The notes under the pieces are model-generated. The model was not told the DNA's origin and ran no database searches. It was given only the letters and a program-made list of their open reading frames with translations. The position numbers and the translations under genes are program-made. Below, in pieces: positions 49,552 to 59,094 of a DNA stretch of 64,000 nt; position 1 is the first letter of the stretch, and every line of letters starts with the position of its first letter. Where the stretch lies: the NCBI GenBank assembly GCA_964351655.1, contig CAYGPD010000004.1, positions 1-64,000 of the forward strand, in the 5' to 3' direction. This DNA is from Hirschia sp964351655 (GTDB taxonomy: Bacteria; Pseudomonadota; Alphaproteobacteria; Caulobacterales; Hyphomonadaceae).

Positions 49552-50283
49552 TTATGCTTGAGTATGGTGCTGGAAAAATTCCCACATCCATTTTGCAACA
49601 AGTTCATTGTCTTCAGGCTGATTGAGAGATTCGATCGCTGCTTGTACATCCTCGTTTATGAGAGATGTCTTCGCCCGAAGGGAGTAGAGCGCCTCAGAGT
49701 AATCATCGGCAAATTCAGGATGTCCTTGGAATGTCAGCGCTGGTGTTTCTGGGTAGTAAAGTGCAGCGAAATTGGTGAATTCTGAATGTGCGAGAATTTT
49801 GCTGTTTGGCGGTTGGGTTATGACCTGATCTTGATGGCTAACGGCTAAACTGAGCTGGTTTTTAGGCTGCGTCATCCATGCTGGTGTTGTTGTGATCTTA
49901 TATGTGTGACGGCCAATTCCCCAGCCTTTGGGTGATTTTGTAACATTGCCCCCAAGAGCCTGAGCAATAGCTTGGTGGCCAAAACATATACCAACCATTG
50001 GTTTGTTGGCGTTTGCCGCGTCGCGGATAAATGCGAATAATGGCTGCATCCAAGGCCAATCTTCATACACGCCAGCAGGTGAGCCCATAATGATAAATGC
50101 GTGATATGCGTTCAGGTCTGGAATATCAGTTTGTTTAAATTCTGAATGGCAAAAGCTGTATGTGTCAAATGTCGGCTCTGTGGACGCTGTCTGAATGAGC
50201 TCTTTGATCATTTCAGGGTATGAGGCGAAATCGCTTCTGATTTCTTCGGGAGGTAAGCCTGTCTCGATAATGGCGATTTTCAT
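49552..50283 (-). CDS. Class I glutamine amidotransferase-like protein
   Basis: 243 residues with a stand-alone class I GATase fold: MGSPAGVYED, the nucleophile motif GICFGHQAIAQALGG and the catalytic His in FQGHPEFADDY. The Glu two residues on completes the triad. Such proteins release ammonia from glutamine or act on gamma-glutamyl compounds; no synthetase partner is nearby. Upstream, the 248-base spacer to sdhC has no other gene I can support. Confidence 0.9.
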   Translation of the reverse strand: MKIAIIETGLPPEEIRSDFASYPEMIKELIQTASTEPTFDTYSFCHSEFKQTDIPDLNAYHAFIIMGSPAGVYEDWPWMQPLFAFIRDAANANKPMVGICFGHQAIAQALGGNVTKSPKGWGIGRHTYKITTTPAWMTQPKNQLSLAVSHQDQVITQPPNSKILAHSEFTNFAALYYPETPALTFQGHPEFADDYSEALYSLRAKTSLINEDVQAAIESLNQPEDNELVAKWMWEFFQHHTQA

Positions 50284-50531
50284 ATGTAAACCTATGACCT
50301 GAGGATTTGTGTCTGTTCACTAGTTAGTAAGAGTTGCTGGACAAGAAAAGAGGGGTATTTGTGCGAACCAATTGCAGCTAGCTCTATGTTAGCGCTATAT
50401 CGCAAAATATAGTGAATACTTATGGGCTGTATGACTTTTAGACACGTTGACACGGTATCGAGAGCGTCTAATTACAGTAGGCAAAAAACGAATATAATGT
50501 TCGCAGGTTAAAAGGCGGAAAAGGGGCATTC

Positions 50532-50942
50532 ATGGCAAATCAGGTCGAGGCAGACAAGCGACCATTGTCGCCACATCTTCAAGTTTGGAAATTTCACCCG
50601 ACAATGCTGACGTCGATTTTGCAGCGCATAACAGGCGTTGGAAATGCATTGGGGCTCGTGCTTCTCGTGGGCTGGTTGTTTGCGATTGCATCAGGCAGTG
50701 AAGTGTTTGAATGCTTTGATGTGTTCTTCACATCCATCTTCGGCAAAATCATTCTATTTGGTTTTACTGTCTCAATCATGTTCCACTGGTCACAAGGTAT
50801 ACGTTTCTTGTTCTGGGATATGGGTAAAGGCTTCTCGCCAAAGATTGCAAATATTTGGTCTTATGTGACGCTTGCATTCGCATTGATCGGTGCTGTTGTA
50901 ATTTGGGTTTTGGCAGGTCTTGTGCCTGGCCTGACAGTTTAA
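50532..50942 (+). CDS. sdhC: Succinate dehydrogenase cytochrome b556 subunit
   Basis: 136 residues with three transmembrane helices. The N-terminus RPLSPHLQVWKFHPTMLTSILQRITGV is the SdhC quinone-site signature, and the heme-region motif is FHWSQGIRFLFWD. It anchors complex II and binds heme b and ubiquinone with SdhD. AAGGGG lies seven bases before the ATG. It is the first gene of sdhC-sdhD-sdhA. Confidence 0.95.
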   Translation: MANQVEADKRPLSPHLQVWKFHPTMLTSILQRITGVGNALGLVLLVGWLFAIASGSEVFECFDVFFTSIFGKIILFGFTVSIMFHWSQGIRFLFWDMGKGFSPKIANIWSYVTLAFALIGAVVIWVLAGLVPGLTV

Positions 50943-50954
50943 GGGAGCGCTGAT

Positions 50955-51356
50955 ATGTCTAACTCTTCTATGCGTACACCGCTTGGCAAGGTGCGTGGTC
51001 TTGGTTCTGCGCGTGATGGTGCCGGTCACTATATAGCGCAGCGTGTAACAGCCGTTGCACTGATATTTTTGGTGCCTTGGTTTTTGTTCTCCATGCTTTG
51101 CGCAACAAAAGGTGCAAACGCATTAGAACGCTTTGCCAATGCTGAGGCTTGGTTAAGCCAACCATTCAATGCGATTTTGGTCTTGCTCGCTTTTTGTAGT
51201 GCTATTTATCACATGCGCCTTGGTTTGCAGGTGGTAATTGAAGACTATATTTCGGGTCACGGCATGCGTATCGCTTTGCTGATGCTCAACACATTTGTCA
51301 GTTTTGCGATGATCGCTGTGACAGTGTTTTCCGTATTTAAAGTTGCAGTAGCATAA
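50955..51356 (+). CDS. sdhD: Succinate dehydrogenase hydrophobic membrane anchor
   Basis: 133 residues, three transmembrane helices, containing the motif YHMRLGLQVVIEDY, which supplies the heme-ligand His. It starts 12 bases after sdhC and lies 51 bases before sdhA. The N-terminal VRGLGSARDGAGHYIAQRVT is typical of alphaproteobacterial SdhD. Confidence 0.94.
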   Translation: MSNSSMRTPLGKVRGLGSARDGAGHYIAQRVTAVALIFLVPWFLFSMLCATKGANALERFANAEAWLSQPFNAILVLLAFCSAIYHMRLGLQVVIEDYISGHGMRIALLMLNTFVSFAMIAVTVFSVFKVAVA

Positions 51357-51407
51357 TATTTATCGCCCCCAGACAATCTGGAGCGGGCGCATGAAAGGCA
51401 AGACAAA

Positions 51408-53198
51408 ATGAGCGAATATGAATGGGTAGATCACACATTTGACGTTGTGGTTGTTGGTGCGGGTGGTTCCGGGTTACGTGCAGCGCTTGGTGCTGCGCAA
51501 GCTGGATTGAAAACTGCTTGTATCTCTAAAGTGTTCCCGACACGCTCTCACACAGTTGCAGCGCAAGGTGGTATTGCGGCCTCATTGGGCAACATGGAAG
51601 GCGGCGATGACTGGCGCTGGCACATGTATGACACAGTTAAAGGGTCTGACTGGTTGGGCGACCAAGATTCAATTGAATATCTTGTGCGCCACGCGCCAGA
51701 TGCTGTGTATGAGCTTGAGCACTGGGGTATGCCTTTCTCCCGTACAGATAAGGGTGAAATCTACCAACGTGCTTTTGGTGGAATGACGCGTGAATACGGA
51801 AATGGGCCTGCGCAACGTACGTGTGCAGCTGCTGACCGTACGGGGCACGCTATGCTTCACACGCTTTATGGCCAATCATTGAAATATGATGTGGAATTTT
51901 TCATCGAGCACTTTGCGATGGACCTCATCATGGATGATGAAGGGGCTTGTCGCGGTGTTACGACTTGGCAGTTGGATGACGGGACAATGCACCGTTTCCG
52001 CGCGCAACGTGTGATCTTGGCAACGGGTGGATATGGCCGCTCATTCTTCTCTTGTACTTCTGCGCACACGTGTACGGGTGATGGGAACGCAATGGTATTG
52101 CGTGCTGGCTTACCTCTACAAGACATGGAATTTGTTCAATTCCATCCGACTGGTATTTACGGATCAGGTTGTTTGATTACTGAAGGTGCCCGCGGTGAAG
52201 GCGGGTATCTGACGAACTCACAAGGTGAGCGCTTTATGGAGCGTTATGCACCATCAGCAAAAGACCTTGCCTCACGTGATGTTGTGTCGCGTTCCATGAC
52301 TATGGAAATTCGCGAAGGTCGCGGTGTTGGTCCAGAAAAAGATCACATTTTCCTTCACCTTGATCACCTCGACCCAGATATTTTGGCAGCACGTTTGCCG
52401 GGTATTTCTGAGAGTGCGCGCGTGTTCGCGGGTGTTGATGTAACAAAAGAACCTATCCCTGTGATCCCGACGGTTCACTATAATATGGGCGGTATTCCAA
52501 CAAACTATCACGGTGAAGTGCTCACGAAGAAGGGTGATAACCCTGATGCGGTTGTGCCTGGCTTGATGGCCGTGGGTGAAGCGGCATGTGTGTCTGTTCA
52601 CGGTGCAAACCGTCTTGGCTCAAACTCATTGATTGACCTTGTTGTGTTTGGTCGTGCGGCTGGATTGCGTTGTGGCGAAAAGCTTGAAGTGAATGGGCGT
52701 CAGCCTGAGCTTCCTAAGAATGCAGGTAACAATGCGCTTGAGCGTTTAGACAAATACCGTAACGCTAAAGGTGGCACTCCAACTGCGAAACTTCGCTTGC
52801 AAATGCAAAAAGTTATGCAAGCAAATTGTGCGGTGTATCGTACAGGTGAAACATTGAACGAAGGTGTTGCGAAAATCGCCGAATGTTACACAGGGATGCC
52901 GGATCTATCTGTCAAAGATAAAAGCTTGATCTGGAATACAGATCTTGTCGAAACGCTTGAGATGGACAATTTGATTGCGCAAGCCGCAGTGACAGTTACT
53001 GGGGCCGCTAACCGTCAAGAAAGTCGTGGAGCGCATGCCCGCGAAGACTTCTCTGAGCGTAATGATGAAGAGTGGATGAAGCACACGCTGGCATGGTGTG
53101 ATGATAAAGGTAAGGTGACAATCGATTATCGCCCAGTCCACACTTACACTATGTCAAAAGATATTGAGTACATTAAGCCAAAAGCACGTGTGTATTAG
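51408..53198 (+). CDS. sdhA: Succinate dehydrogenase flavoprotein subunit
   Basis: 596 residues. FAD-binding GAGGSGLRAALG, the FAD-linkage His in RSHTVAAQGG, the active-site region HPTGIYGSGCLITEGARGEGG and the C-terminal block with EDFSERNDEEWMKH are all present. It oxidises succinate to fumarate. It ends the sdhC-sdhD-sdhA transcript: a strong terminator follows directly, which separates it from sdhB. Confidence 0.97.
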   Translation: MSEYEWVDHTFDVVVVGAGGSGLRAALGAAQAGLKTACISKVFPTRSHTVAAQGGIAASLGNMEGGDDWRWHMYDTVKGSDWLGDQDSIEYLVRHAPDAVYELEHWGMPFSRTDKGEIYQRAFGGMTREYGNGPAQRTCAAADRTGHAMLHTLYGQSLKYDVEFFIEHFAMDLIMDDEGACRGVTTWQLDDGTMHRFRAQRVILATGGYGRSFFSCTSAHTCTGDGNAMVLRAGLPLQDMEFVQFHPTGIYGSGCLITEGARGEGGYLTNSQGERFMERYAPSAKDLASRDVVSRSMTMEIREGRGVGPEKDHIFLHLDHLDPDILAARLPGISESARVFAGVDVTKEPIPVIPTVHYNMGGIPTNYHGEVLTKKGDNPDAVVPGLMAVGEAACVSVHGANRLGSNSLIDLVVFGRAAGLRCGEKLEVNGRQPELPKNAGNNALERLDKYRNAKGGTPTAKLRLQMQKVMQANCAVYRTGETLNEGVAKIAECYTGMPDLSVKDKSLIWNTDLVETLEMDNLIAQAAVTVTGAANRQESRGAHAREDFSERNDEEWMKHTLAWCDDKGKVTIDYRPVHTYTMSKDIEYIKPKARVY

Positions 53199-53222
53199 CA
53201 CTCAATAAGCATTGAAAGTTGT

Positions 53223-53259
53223 AAAGCCCGTTTTTACCTATGTGAAGACGGGCTTTTTT
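53223..53259 (+). terminator. Rho-independent terminator after sdhA
   Basis: A 15-pair stem with two G-U pairs forms between 53223-53237 and 53242-53256 around a CTAT loop, followed by a TTTTTT run. It ends the sdhCDA transcript before the SUFU gene and sdhB. Confidence 0.88.
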
Positions 53260-53381
53260 GTGCTTAAAATACAGGAAAACCAAGATAATAGGGCAACAGC
53301 TGTTGTATATCAGGGGAAAGAAAACGCAGTGAAGTTTTGAGTATTGATTGACCCTGAACTTAGGCGCGTTAAAATAAATAA

Positions 53382-54155
53382 ATGAATATATGGGGACCGG
53401 AAACAGATTTTGGCATGTCGACTGATGATATGCGTGATGCGCTAGATTTACATCTTGCGCGCCATATCGGTGAGTTTCAAACGGTATTTACGGATGAAGA
53501 TGGCTGGGCAGGAAATTCGTCTGAGGACGGAGTACCTGTTGATGTGCTTGTCGTGCTTCCTGAGGGGGAGCGCAAATTCGCTTATGTGTCTAGTCTTGGC
53601 TGCTCATTTGTACCTTTGTCAGCGGCGCATTACCGCGAGCAAAACATTGTACGTCGTGTCGAGTTTGTTCTCGCTGCGCAGCAGAATGGTGACAAAGAAT
53701 ACGATATATCGGCTTTAAATCTTGCTGCAAATACTGTGCGCCAATTTGCAAAAATTGTGCATCTTAGCGGTGTTGCGGTGGAAGAAGGGGAAACCGTAAT
53801 TTTTTCCGATACGCAGCGTCCAGTATTTGATGATGCGGGCTTTGCGGGGTTTGGTTTTGTAAGACCCCAGCTTCCAAATGTTGGGTTTGGTCGTATGCAT
53901 GTTGATGAAGGCGAGGTTGATAGCGATATACATTTTATTGCGCCAATACCGCTTTTTAAAAATGAAATTGAGTTTGCAGCTGAAGTAGGCCCTGAGGCGT
54001 TTTGTGCGGCATTGCTAAAAGCTGGCGTCACGGAAATGATTGATTTGAAACGTCAAAGCATTGTGGGTCCATCAATCGAGCGTGTGGATACAACGGTGAT
54101 TCCAAAGGGCCAATTGCTTTGGGCTAAGTTGTTGTCATGGGTCGGGATTAAGTAA
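53382..54155 (+). CDS. SUFU (suppressor of fused)-domain protein
   Basis: 257 residues. The SUFU-type pattern appears in the middle: VDVLVVLPEGERKFAYVSSLGCSFVP, then RRVEFVLAAQQNGDKEYD and a C-terminal HFIAPIPLFKNEIEFA. In bacteria this fold often serves as an immunity protein to a toxin or as an uncharacterised housekeeping protein. It lies between the sdhA terminator and sdhB, in the sdh direction. No toxin gene is adjacent. Family assigned by pattern; its role is unknown. Confidence 0.8.
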   Translation: MNIWGPETDFGMSTDDMRDALDLHLARHIGEFQTVFTDEDGWAGNSSEDGVPVDVLVVLPEGERKFAYVSSLGCSFVPLSAAHYREQNIVRRVEFVLAAQQNGDKEYDISALNLAANTVRQFAKIVHLSGVAVEEGETVIFSDTQRPVFDDAGFAGFGFVRPQLPNVGFGRMHVDEGEVDSDIHFIAPIPLFKNEIEFAAEVGPEAFCAALLKAGVTEMIDLKRQSIVGPSIERVDTTVIPKGQLLWAKLLSWVGIK

Positions 54156-54325
54156 TTTCGTCAATTGGCGGCAGTTTTATCACTGTTTAGATGTGTTGAT
54201 ATGAGAGTGATTTTCAGTTGCACAAATTTCTTTGTTTTTTAGCGCTACCAAAACGGAAGCACACTATGCATTTACGATTAGGTCGTTAGATTGCGCTTAA
54301 ATAAGTAAAAAAGGTTGTGGACAAC

Positions 54326-55111
54326 ATGGTTCAGCTCACGCTCCCGCAGAACTCTAAAGTTAAAGCTGGAAAGACTTGGTCTTCTCCTGAGAGTGCGTCA
54401 TCAGGATCACTCAAAACTTTCCGAGTTTATCGCTTCGATCCTGATTCTGGTGAGAATCCGAGATGGGATACATATAAAATCGATACATCGCTGTTTGGAC
54501 CAATGGTTCTGGATGCGTTGATCTACATTAAAAATGAAATCGATCCGACTTTGACATTCCGCCGTTCATGTCGTGAAGGCGTGTGTGGGTCTTGTGCAAT
54601 GAATATCGGCGGTCAGAACACGATCGCGTGTACAAAGGGGCATGACGAATTTAAGGGAAATATTACGATTTCACCTTTACCGCACCAACCCGTTATTAAA
54701 GACCTCGTGCCGGACTTGTCACAGTTTTATGCGCAACACGCATATGTTGCACCATACCTTAAAACTACGACACCAGAGCCACAACGTGAGTGGAAACAAA
54801 CACCTAAAGACCGTGAAAAAATGGATGGTCTTTATGAGTGTATTCTATGTGCATGTTGTTCAACATCTTGTCCGTCATATTGGTGGAATGGTGACAAATA
54901 TCTTGGCCCAGCTGCCTTGCTACAAGCTTATCGTTGGTTGATTGATAGCCGTGATGAATCAACGGGTGACCGTCTGGATGACTTAGAGGATCCGTTCAAG
55001 CTTTACCGCTGTCACACGATTATGAACTGTGCGCAGGTGTGTCCAAAAGGGCTCAACCCTGCTGAGGCGATTGGTAAAATCAAAACAATGATGGTCGAGC
55101 GTCGCGTTTAG
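54326..55111 (+). CDS. sdhB: Succinate dehydrogenase iron-sulfur subunit
   Basis: 261 residues from the ATG at 54326; a GTG nine bases earlier would place the Shine-Dalgarno too close. Ligands for the three clusters are seen: CREGVCGSCAMNIGG for [2Fe-2S], CILCACCSTSCPSYWW and CHTIMNCAQVCPKGLNP for [4Fe-4S] and [3Fe-4S]. It carries electrons from SdhA to the quinone site. It is separated from sdhCDA by the SUFU gene and a terminator, so it probably has its own promoter in the 170-base spacer. Confidence 0.97.
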   Translation: MVQLTLPQNSKVKAGKTWSSPESASSGSLKTFRVYRFDPDSGENPRWDTYKIDTSLFGPMVLDALIYIKNEIDPTLTFRRSCREGVCGSCAMNIGGQNTIACTKGHDEFKGNITISPLPHQPVIKDLVPDLSQFYAQHAYVAPYLKTTTPEPQREWKQTPKDREKMDGLYECILCACCSTSCPSYWWNGDKYLGPAALLQAYRWLIDSRDESTGDRLDDLEDPFKLYRCHTIMNCAQVCPKGLNPAEAIGKIKTMMVERRV

Positions 55112-55131
55112 TTTGATTGCTATTAAATTTG

Positions 55132-55165
55132 AAAGCCCAGTAGCTAAAATCTACTGGGCTTTTTT
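55132..55165 (+). terminator. Rho-independent terminator after sdhB
   Basis: A perfect 12-bp stem pairs 55132-55143 with 55151-55162 around a seven-base loop and runs into TTTTTT. Confidence 0.92.
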
Positions 55166-55253
55166 GGTTTTGAAGCTCATTTTGTTCATAGCGTGGTCAG
55201 GTTGGACATGTTAACCCTTAGGTAACATATTCAATTTCTAAGGGGAAAATCCT

Positions 55254-55934
55254 ATGGCTGGTTTAAATTTGATGGACATGCTTGCGTCTGGTGCTGGTCA
55301 AGGCGCACTGAAGCAGCTGGGGCAGCAATTTGGTCTTGATGAGAGCGCAACTCAGTCTGCAGTAAAAGCGCTATTGCCGGCTATTTCAGGTGGTTTGAAA
55401 CGTAATGTTTCACAGCCTGGTGGGCTTGAGGCGCTAATGGGTGCGCTACAAAATGGTAATCACGCGCAATATCTAGAGCAGCCAGAAACACTCGCGCAGC
55501 CGGAGTCCGTTGCGGATGGCAATGCTATTTTAGGGCACTTATTGGGCTCTAAAGAGGTGAGCCGAGAAGTTGCTGCGAAAGCAAGTGAGCGTGCAGGCGT
55601 GTCTTCAGATTTGATGAAGCAGTTATTGCCTATGGTTGCGACTATGGCGATGGGATCTCTTGCGAAGCAATCTAAAGACCCTGATGTGCCGGCCAACCTT
55701 ATGGGCAATATGGGAAGTATTGCTGCCGCTGTGATGGGTGCCGCTTCTGCTGGTAATTCAGCTAATAAATCAGGTGGAATGCTTGGTGGGTTGCTTGGTG
55801 GTCTTATGGGTGGCAAGCAGCAACAGGCATCTCAAAACAGTGGCGCAATGGGCATGATTGGAAATCTGCTAGATGCGGATGGCGATGGAAATGCGATGGA
55901 TGACATTTTTGAAATGGTTATGAAACGTCGCTAA
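55254..55934 (+). CDS. DUF937-family protein
   Basis: 226 residues with the DUF937 pattern: GLNLMDMLASGAGQGALKQLGQQFGL, SAVKALLPAISGGLKRN and later QLLPMVATMAMGSLAKQS. A Gly/Met-rich segment (GGMLGGLLGGLMGGKQQQ) is followed by an EF-hand-like DADGDGNAMDD near the C-terminus, which may bind calcium. The family is poorly characterised. It is a single gene with terminators on both sides. Confidence 0.88.
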   Translation: MAGLNLMDMLASGAGQGALKQLGQQFGLDESATQSAVKALLPAISGGLKRNVSQPGGLEALMGALQNGNHAQYLEQPETLAQPESVADGNAILGHLLGSKEVSREVAAKASERAGVSSDLMKQLLPMVATMAMGSLAKQSKDPDVPANLMGNMGSIAAAVMGAASAGNSANKSGGMLGGLLGGLMGGKQQQASQNSGAMGMIGNLLDADGDGNAMDDIFEMVMKRR

Positions 55935-55962
55935 TTAGTATTTCCAGTAAATTGGATTATAG

Positions 55963-55993
55963 AAAACCGCCTTGATTATAGGCGGTTTTTTTT
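55963..55993 (+). terminator. Rho-independent terminator after the DUF937 gene
   Basis: AAAACCGCC (55963-55971) pairs with GGCGGTTTT (55981-55989) around a nine-base loop, continuing in a run of T. It also borders the convergent midA-like gene. Confidence 0.88.
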
Positions 55994-55996
55994 GAG

Positions 55997-57094
55997 TTAA
56001 AAGCCTGCTGGTGCAGGTAGATCCTTGGATGATAGACAAATAGCTTGAAAGCGCTCCCCCATGTGTTCTGGAGCCATGATGCGTGTTGCGCCTTGGGCTA
56101 TGGAATCGGTTTTGGAAGGGTTTTGGTTGATAAGTGCGTTGACGCGCTCAACGCCGCCAAGCGCATTCAAAAACCAGCCTTGAGGCGTTGGTCCGGATAC
56201 ATTTAACCCTTTAGAAACAGCCGATTGCTTTACTTTTGTGAAATCCACATCAGCAGTTAAGTCGACTTCGCCAACCATGCTAAGGGGGTCTACTTGTTTT
56301 CCATTCGAATAGGCGCGGAGGGTGTCAGCAGGCGTTGCATTTGCAGGGCCGTAATCAATAAAGAGTGCGCGGGATTTGCCTTGTTTTAGGCGGTCAGAAA
56401 TTTGCTCAATGAAGGCATCGAGGGCTGTGGAAATCTCCACCACATCCTGTGTGATACCCGTCAGGTCAGGCTGTGCAATGTCTGTGCGGATGGTGTGCTC
56501 TTTAGCTAGTGGACCAGAGATGCCAAGCTGAAATGCGCCTGTATTGTCTATGCCGACTTTACGTTCACACCATGCTCCTTCGTAACGGATATATTGACGA
56601 ATTGGCAGGCAATCGAGCACTTCGTTTGCGAGAAGTAAAGTTGGTCCGTTTGGGATTTCCTCTAAAGAATCGACCCATTGGGGGTTATTAAGTTTAACTA
56701 AGTTTTTCGCTTGAAGCTTTCTTAACGCGGGAGATGGTTCAATTAAATATGGACAGGCAGCATCGTGGAAGCCGGCGACTTTAGAGGTTGCCCGCCATAT
56801 ATCACTCATCATAATGCCGCGACCGGGCCCCATTTCTATCAGGTAAAAGGGGGAGGGAGATCCCATTTTTTGCCATTCGTGGGCTGCCCAAATACCGATC
56901 ATTTCGCCAAAGACCTGACTTATCTCAGGTGCTGTCGTGAAGTCAGCACCTAGCCCCGGTCGCGTGGCGTAATAACCTTGGGTGCGATCAAACAACGCAA
57001 TCTGCATGAACACAGAGATAGGGATGGGCCCATCTGTTTGTATCATGGCCTTCAGACGGTCGGTAAGACTTATCTCTGGATTAGGCTTCGTCAC
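55997..57094 (-). CDS. MidA/NDUFAF7-family SAM-dependent methyltransferase
   Basis: 365 residues. Family blocks are PIPISVFMQIALFDRTQGYYATRPGLGADFTTAPEISQVFGEMIG (residues ~24-68), the SAM motif YLIEMGPGRGIMM and, near the end, ATRIMAPEHMGERFQAI. The human homologue NDUFAF7 methylates an arginine of complex I subunit NDUFS2 during assembly. It starts two bases after the lgt stop, so the two genes are cotranscribed; this pair is common in alphaproteobacteria. Confidence 0.9.
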   Translation of the reverse strand: MTKPNPEISLTDRLKAMIQTDGPIPISVFMQIALFDRTQGYYATRPGLGADFTTAPEISQVFGEMIGIWAAHEWQKMGSPSPFYLIEMGPGRGIMMSDIWRATSKVAGFHDAACPYLIEPSPALRKLQAKNLVKLNNPQWVDSLEEIPNGPTLLLANEVLDCLPIRQYIRYEGAWCERKVGIDNTGAFQLGISGPLAKEHTIRTDIAQPDLTGITQDVVEISTALDAFIEQISDRLKQGKSRALFIDYGPANATPADTLRAYSNGKQVDPLSMVGEVDLTADVDFTKVKQSAVSKGLNVSGPTPQGWFLNALGGVERVNALINQNPSKTDSIAQGATRIMAPEHMGERFQAICLSSKDLPAPAGF

Positions 57095-57096
57095 GA

Positions 57097-58050
57097 TTAG
57101 TTTGTCGTATCCATGTTTGGAGTTCGCTTGCCGCCATTGGGTTTGAACGAACGCTGTATGAGGTAGATACCGCCAATAATCATCGGGATTGAAAGAAGCA
57201 TTCCCATTGTTAGGAAACCGCCCGGTAAGAATCCAATATGCGCATCTGGTTCACGAAAGTTTTCAACGATTGTACGTGCACTTGCATACCCAACAAGAAA
57301 GATACCTGTGGCGAGGCCTGGTTTACGGTAGATCTTAAATTTCCAAATTGCGATAGAAATAATTGAAAACAACAAAAATCCTTCAAGCGCAGATTCGTAA
57401 AGCTGACTTGGATGCACTGGAACTTTTGATCCCAATGGAGCGCCTAGCGCGTCTTGATAGAACCATTTTTGAATATTGAAATCATACACAGGAAAGCGAA
57501 TACCCCAAGGTGCGTCTGTGGGGCGGCCGTATAGTTCACCATTGATGAAGTTTGCGATGCGTCCCAAAAAGAGGGCGATTGGTGCAGTTGCTGCGCCAAT
57601 GTCCGCAAGAGAAAGCAGGGATAAACCGCGCTGCTGCGCTGTATAGGCCATTGCAAACGCGACACCGATTAGCCCGCCATGGAATGACATGCCGCCTTCC
57701 CACATTTTAAAAATCATAAGAGGGTCGTTTATTATGCGCTCTGGTTCAAAGGGAAGTTGATAGAAGAAGATGTAACCCAGTCGACCGCCGATGAGCACGC
57801 CCATCATCGCCCAAAATACAAAATCATCAAGATCATCGCGGGAGACAGGAACTTTGCCTTCTGTTGCTGACCAGAGTTTGTTTTTGGAAATGAGGTAGCT
57901 TGCATATTTCCAAGCGAGCAATAGACCCACTATATATGCCAACGCGTACCAACGTAACGGAAATGGTCCGATAGAAAAATCACCTAGCGATAAAGCCGGT
58001 ATTGTGAAAACGGCCGGATCAATTTCCGGAAAAGGTATTGCCACAAACAT
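57097..58050 (-). CDS. lgt: Prolipoprotein diacylglyceryl transferase
   Basis: 317 residues from the ATG at 58050; a longer frame to 58107 precedes the usual Lgt N-terminus (FPEIDPAVFTIPALSLGDFSIG). Seven or so transmembrane helices. The Lgt signature LGRIANFINGELYGRPTD and the essential His region MSFHGGLIGV are present. It transfers diacylglycerol from phosphatidylglycerol to the lipobox Cys of prolipoproteins, including the two predicted lipoproteins in this window. Confidence 0.95.
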   Translation of the reverse strand: MFVAIPFPEIDPAVFTIPALSLGDFSIGPFPLRWYALAYIVGLLLAWKYASYLISKNKLWSATEGKVPVSRDDLDDFVFWAMMGVLIGGRLGYIFFYQLPFEPERIINDPLMIFKMWEGGMSFHGGLIGVAFAMAYTAQQRGLSLLSLADIGAATAPIALFLGRIANFINGELYGRPTDAPWGIRFPVYDFNIQKWFYQDALGAPLGSKVPVHPSQLYESALEGFLLFSIISIAIWKFKIYRKPGLATGIFLVGYASARTIVENFREPDAHIGFLPGGFLTMGMLLSIPMIIGGIYLIQRSFKPNGGKRTPNMDTTN

Positions 58051-58175
58051 GCTGCCACGTCCTTTAAAATAAGCTCTATGAAGAAACGCCTTTGCAAGCG
58101 CGACCATAGTCCCCTATGTTGAATAGATGCAGTGCCACGTGGAAGGCGCTTGGTCCAGAGGCGAGACATTAAGAA

Positions 58176-58424
58176 ATGCAAACAAAGAACCCAATTTTTG
58201 ATGAAGCAGCGAAATTTGTCACCGGAGCGATGGGGGCAGCACAAGCAGCAGGCGATGAAGCAAAAGGTTTATTGCGGGCGCAAACTGATCGCGTGATAGC
58301 TGATATGGATTTAGTTAGCCGCGAAGAATTTGATGTGCTCAAAGCTATGTTGTTGGCTTCGCAAGAACGGGTTGAGGCGCTTGAAGCTAAAGTTAACGCG
58401 CTAGAGGCGAAATCAGCTAAATAG
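58176..58424 (+). CDS. ubiK: UbiK/BMFP-family accessory factor
   Basis: 82 residues, highly charged. An N-terminal helix (PIFDEAAKFVTGAMGAA) is followed by a coiled coil (VSREEFDVLKAMLLASQERVEALEAKVNALEAK) with clear heptad leucines. This is the BMFP/YqiC layout of trimeric membrane-fusogenic UbiK, which helps the ubiquinone-synthesis complex under oxygen. It is divergent from lgt, which is a familiar arrangement in alphaproteobacteria. Confidence 0.88.
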   Translation: MQTKNPIFDEAAKFVTGAMGAAQAAGDEAKGLLRAQTDRVIADMDLVSREEFDVLKAMLLASQERVEALEAKVNALEAKSAK

Positions 58425-58546
58425 CTTTTATTATATCGGTCCACAAAAAATCTTGTGCGGTTAACTTTACGTGTAATGTATTAGCGCGTAACGCGGTTTG
58501 CAGCGAATTTATCGCTTATTCTTGTCTACCTGTTAAGGACGCCAAT

Positions 58547-59050
58547 ATGTCGGCTCTTTCTTCTGTTCAGTATGAAGCAAATGATGATGCACTCGATGTT
58601 ATCGAACAATGTCTGTCGTCGGCTGAATGGGGGTCTGAACGCAATGACGAGATGAGCGTAAATTGTGCAGCGCCAACACGTTGGGGTGAGTGCGGGGGTA
58701 TGTTTATGCTTCGCAATGAGCCGCGTGCTGTACATTTTTCATTATCTGCTGATATGCGCGCGCCAGCGACGCGCCGCGCTGCTGTGATTGAATTGCTGTG
58801 TATGGTTAATGAGCGCTTATGGATGGGGCATTTTGAACATTGGGCAGAAGAAGGGGTGATTATGTATCGCCACACCCTGCCATTGCTTGATCGTGAAGCT
58901 CCTGAGCGCGGCGAAGTGGCTGCTATGATGAGCGCTGCTGCCGAAGCAATTGAGAAATTTTTACCAGCATTCAATTTTGTGATTTGGGCTGGAAAATCTC
59001 CTAAAGAAGCGCTTGAAGTGGCGGTGTTTGATACTTTGGGCGAAGCATAA
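58547..59050 (+). CDS. YbjN-domain protein
   Basis: 167 residues. The block after the N-terminal part reads AVHFSLSADMRAPATRRAAVIELLCMVNERLWMGHFEHWAEEG, typical of YbjN-like domains (type III secretion chaperone fold). The C-terminus has MMSAAAEAIEKFLPAFNFVIWAGKSP. Family members affect motility or stress traits by unknown means. It lies 44 bases before proC and is likely cotranscribed with it and possibly ubiK. Confidence 0.87.
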   Translation: MSALSSVQYEANDDALDVIEQCLSSAEWGSERNDEMSVNCAAPTRWGECGGMFMLRNEPRAVHFSLSADMRAPATRRAAVIELLCMVNERLWMGHFEHWAEEGVIMYRHTLPLLDREAPERGEVAAMMSAAAEAIEKFLPAFNFVIWAGKSPKEALEVAVFDTLGEA

Positions 59051-59094
59051 CGCCTATAGTCTGGAGTCCACACGAGACAATTGAGGTTATGTAA

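Noticed and set aside
50447..50475. TTGACA box before sdhC as a sigma-70 promoter.
   Set aside because: No convincing -10 hexamer at 16-18 bases; left unannotated.
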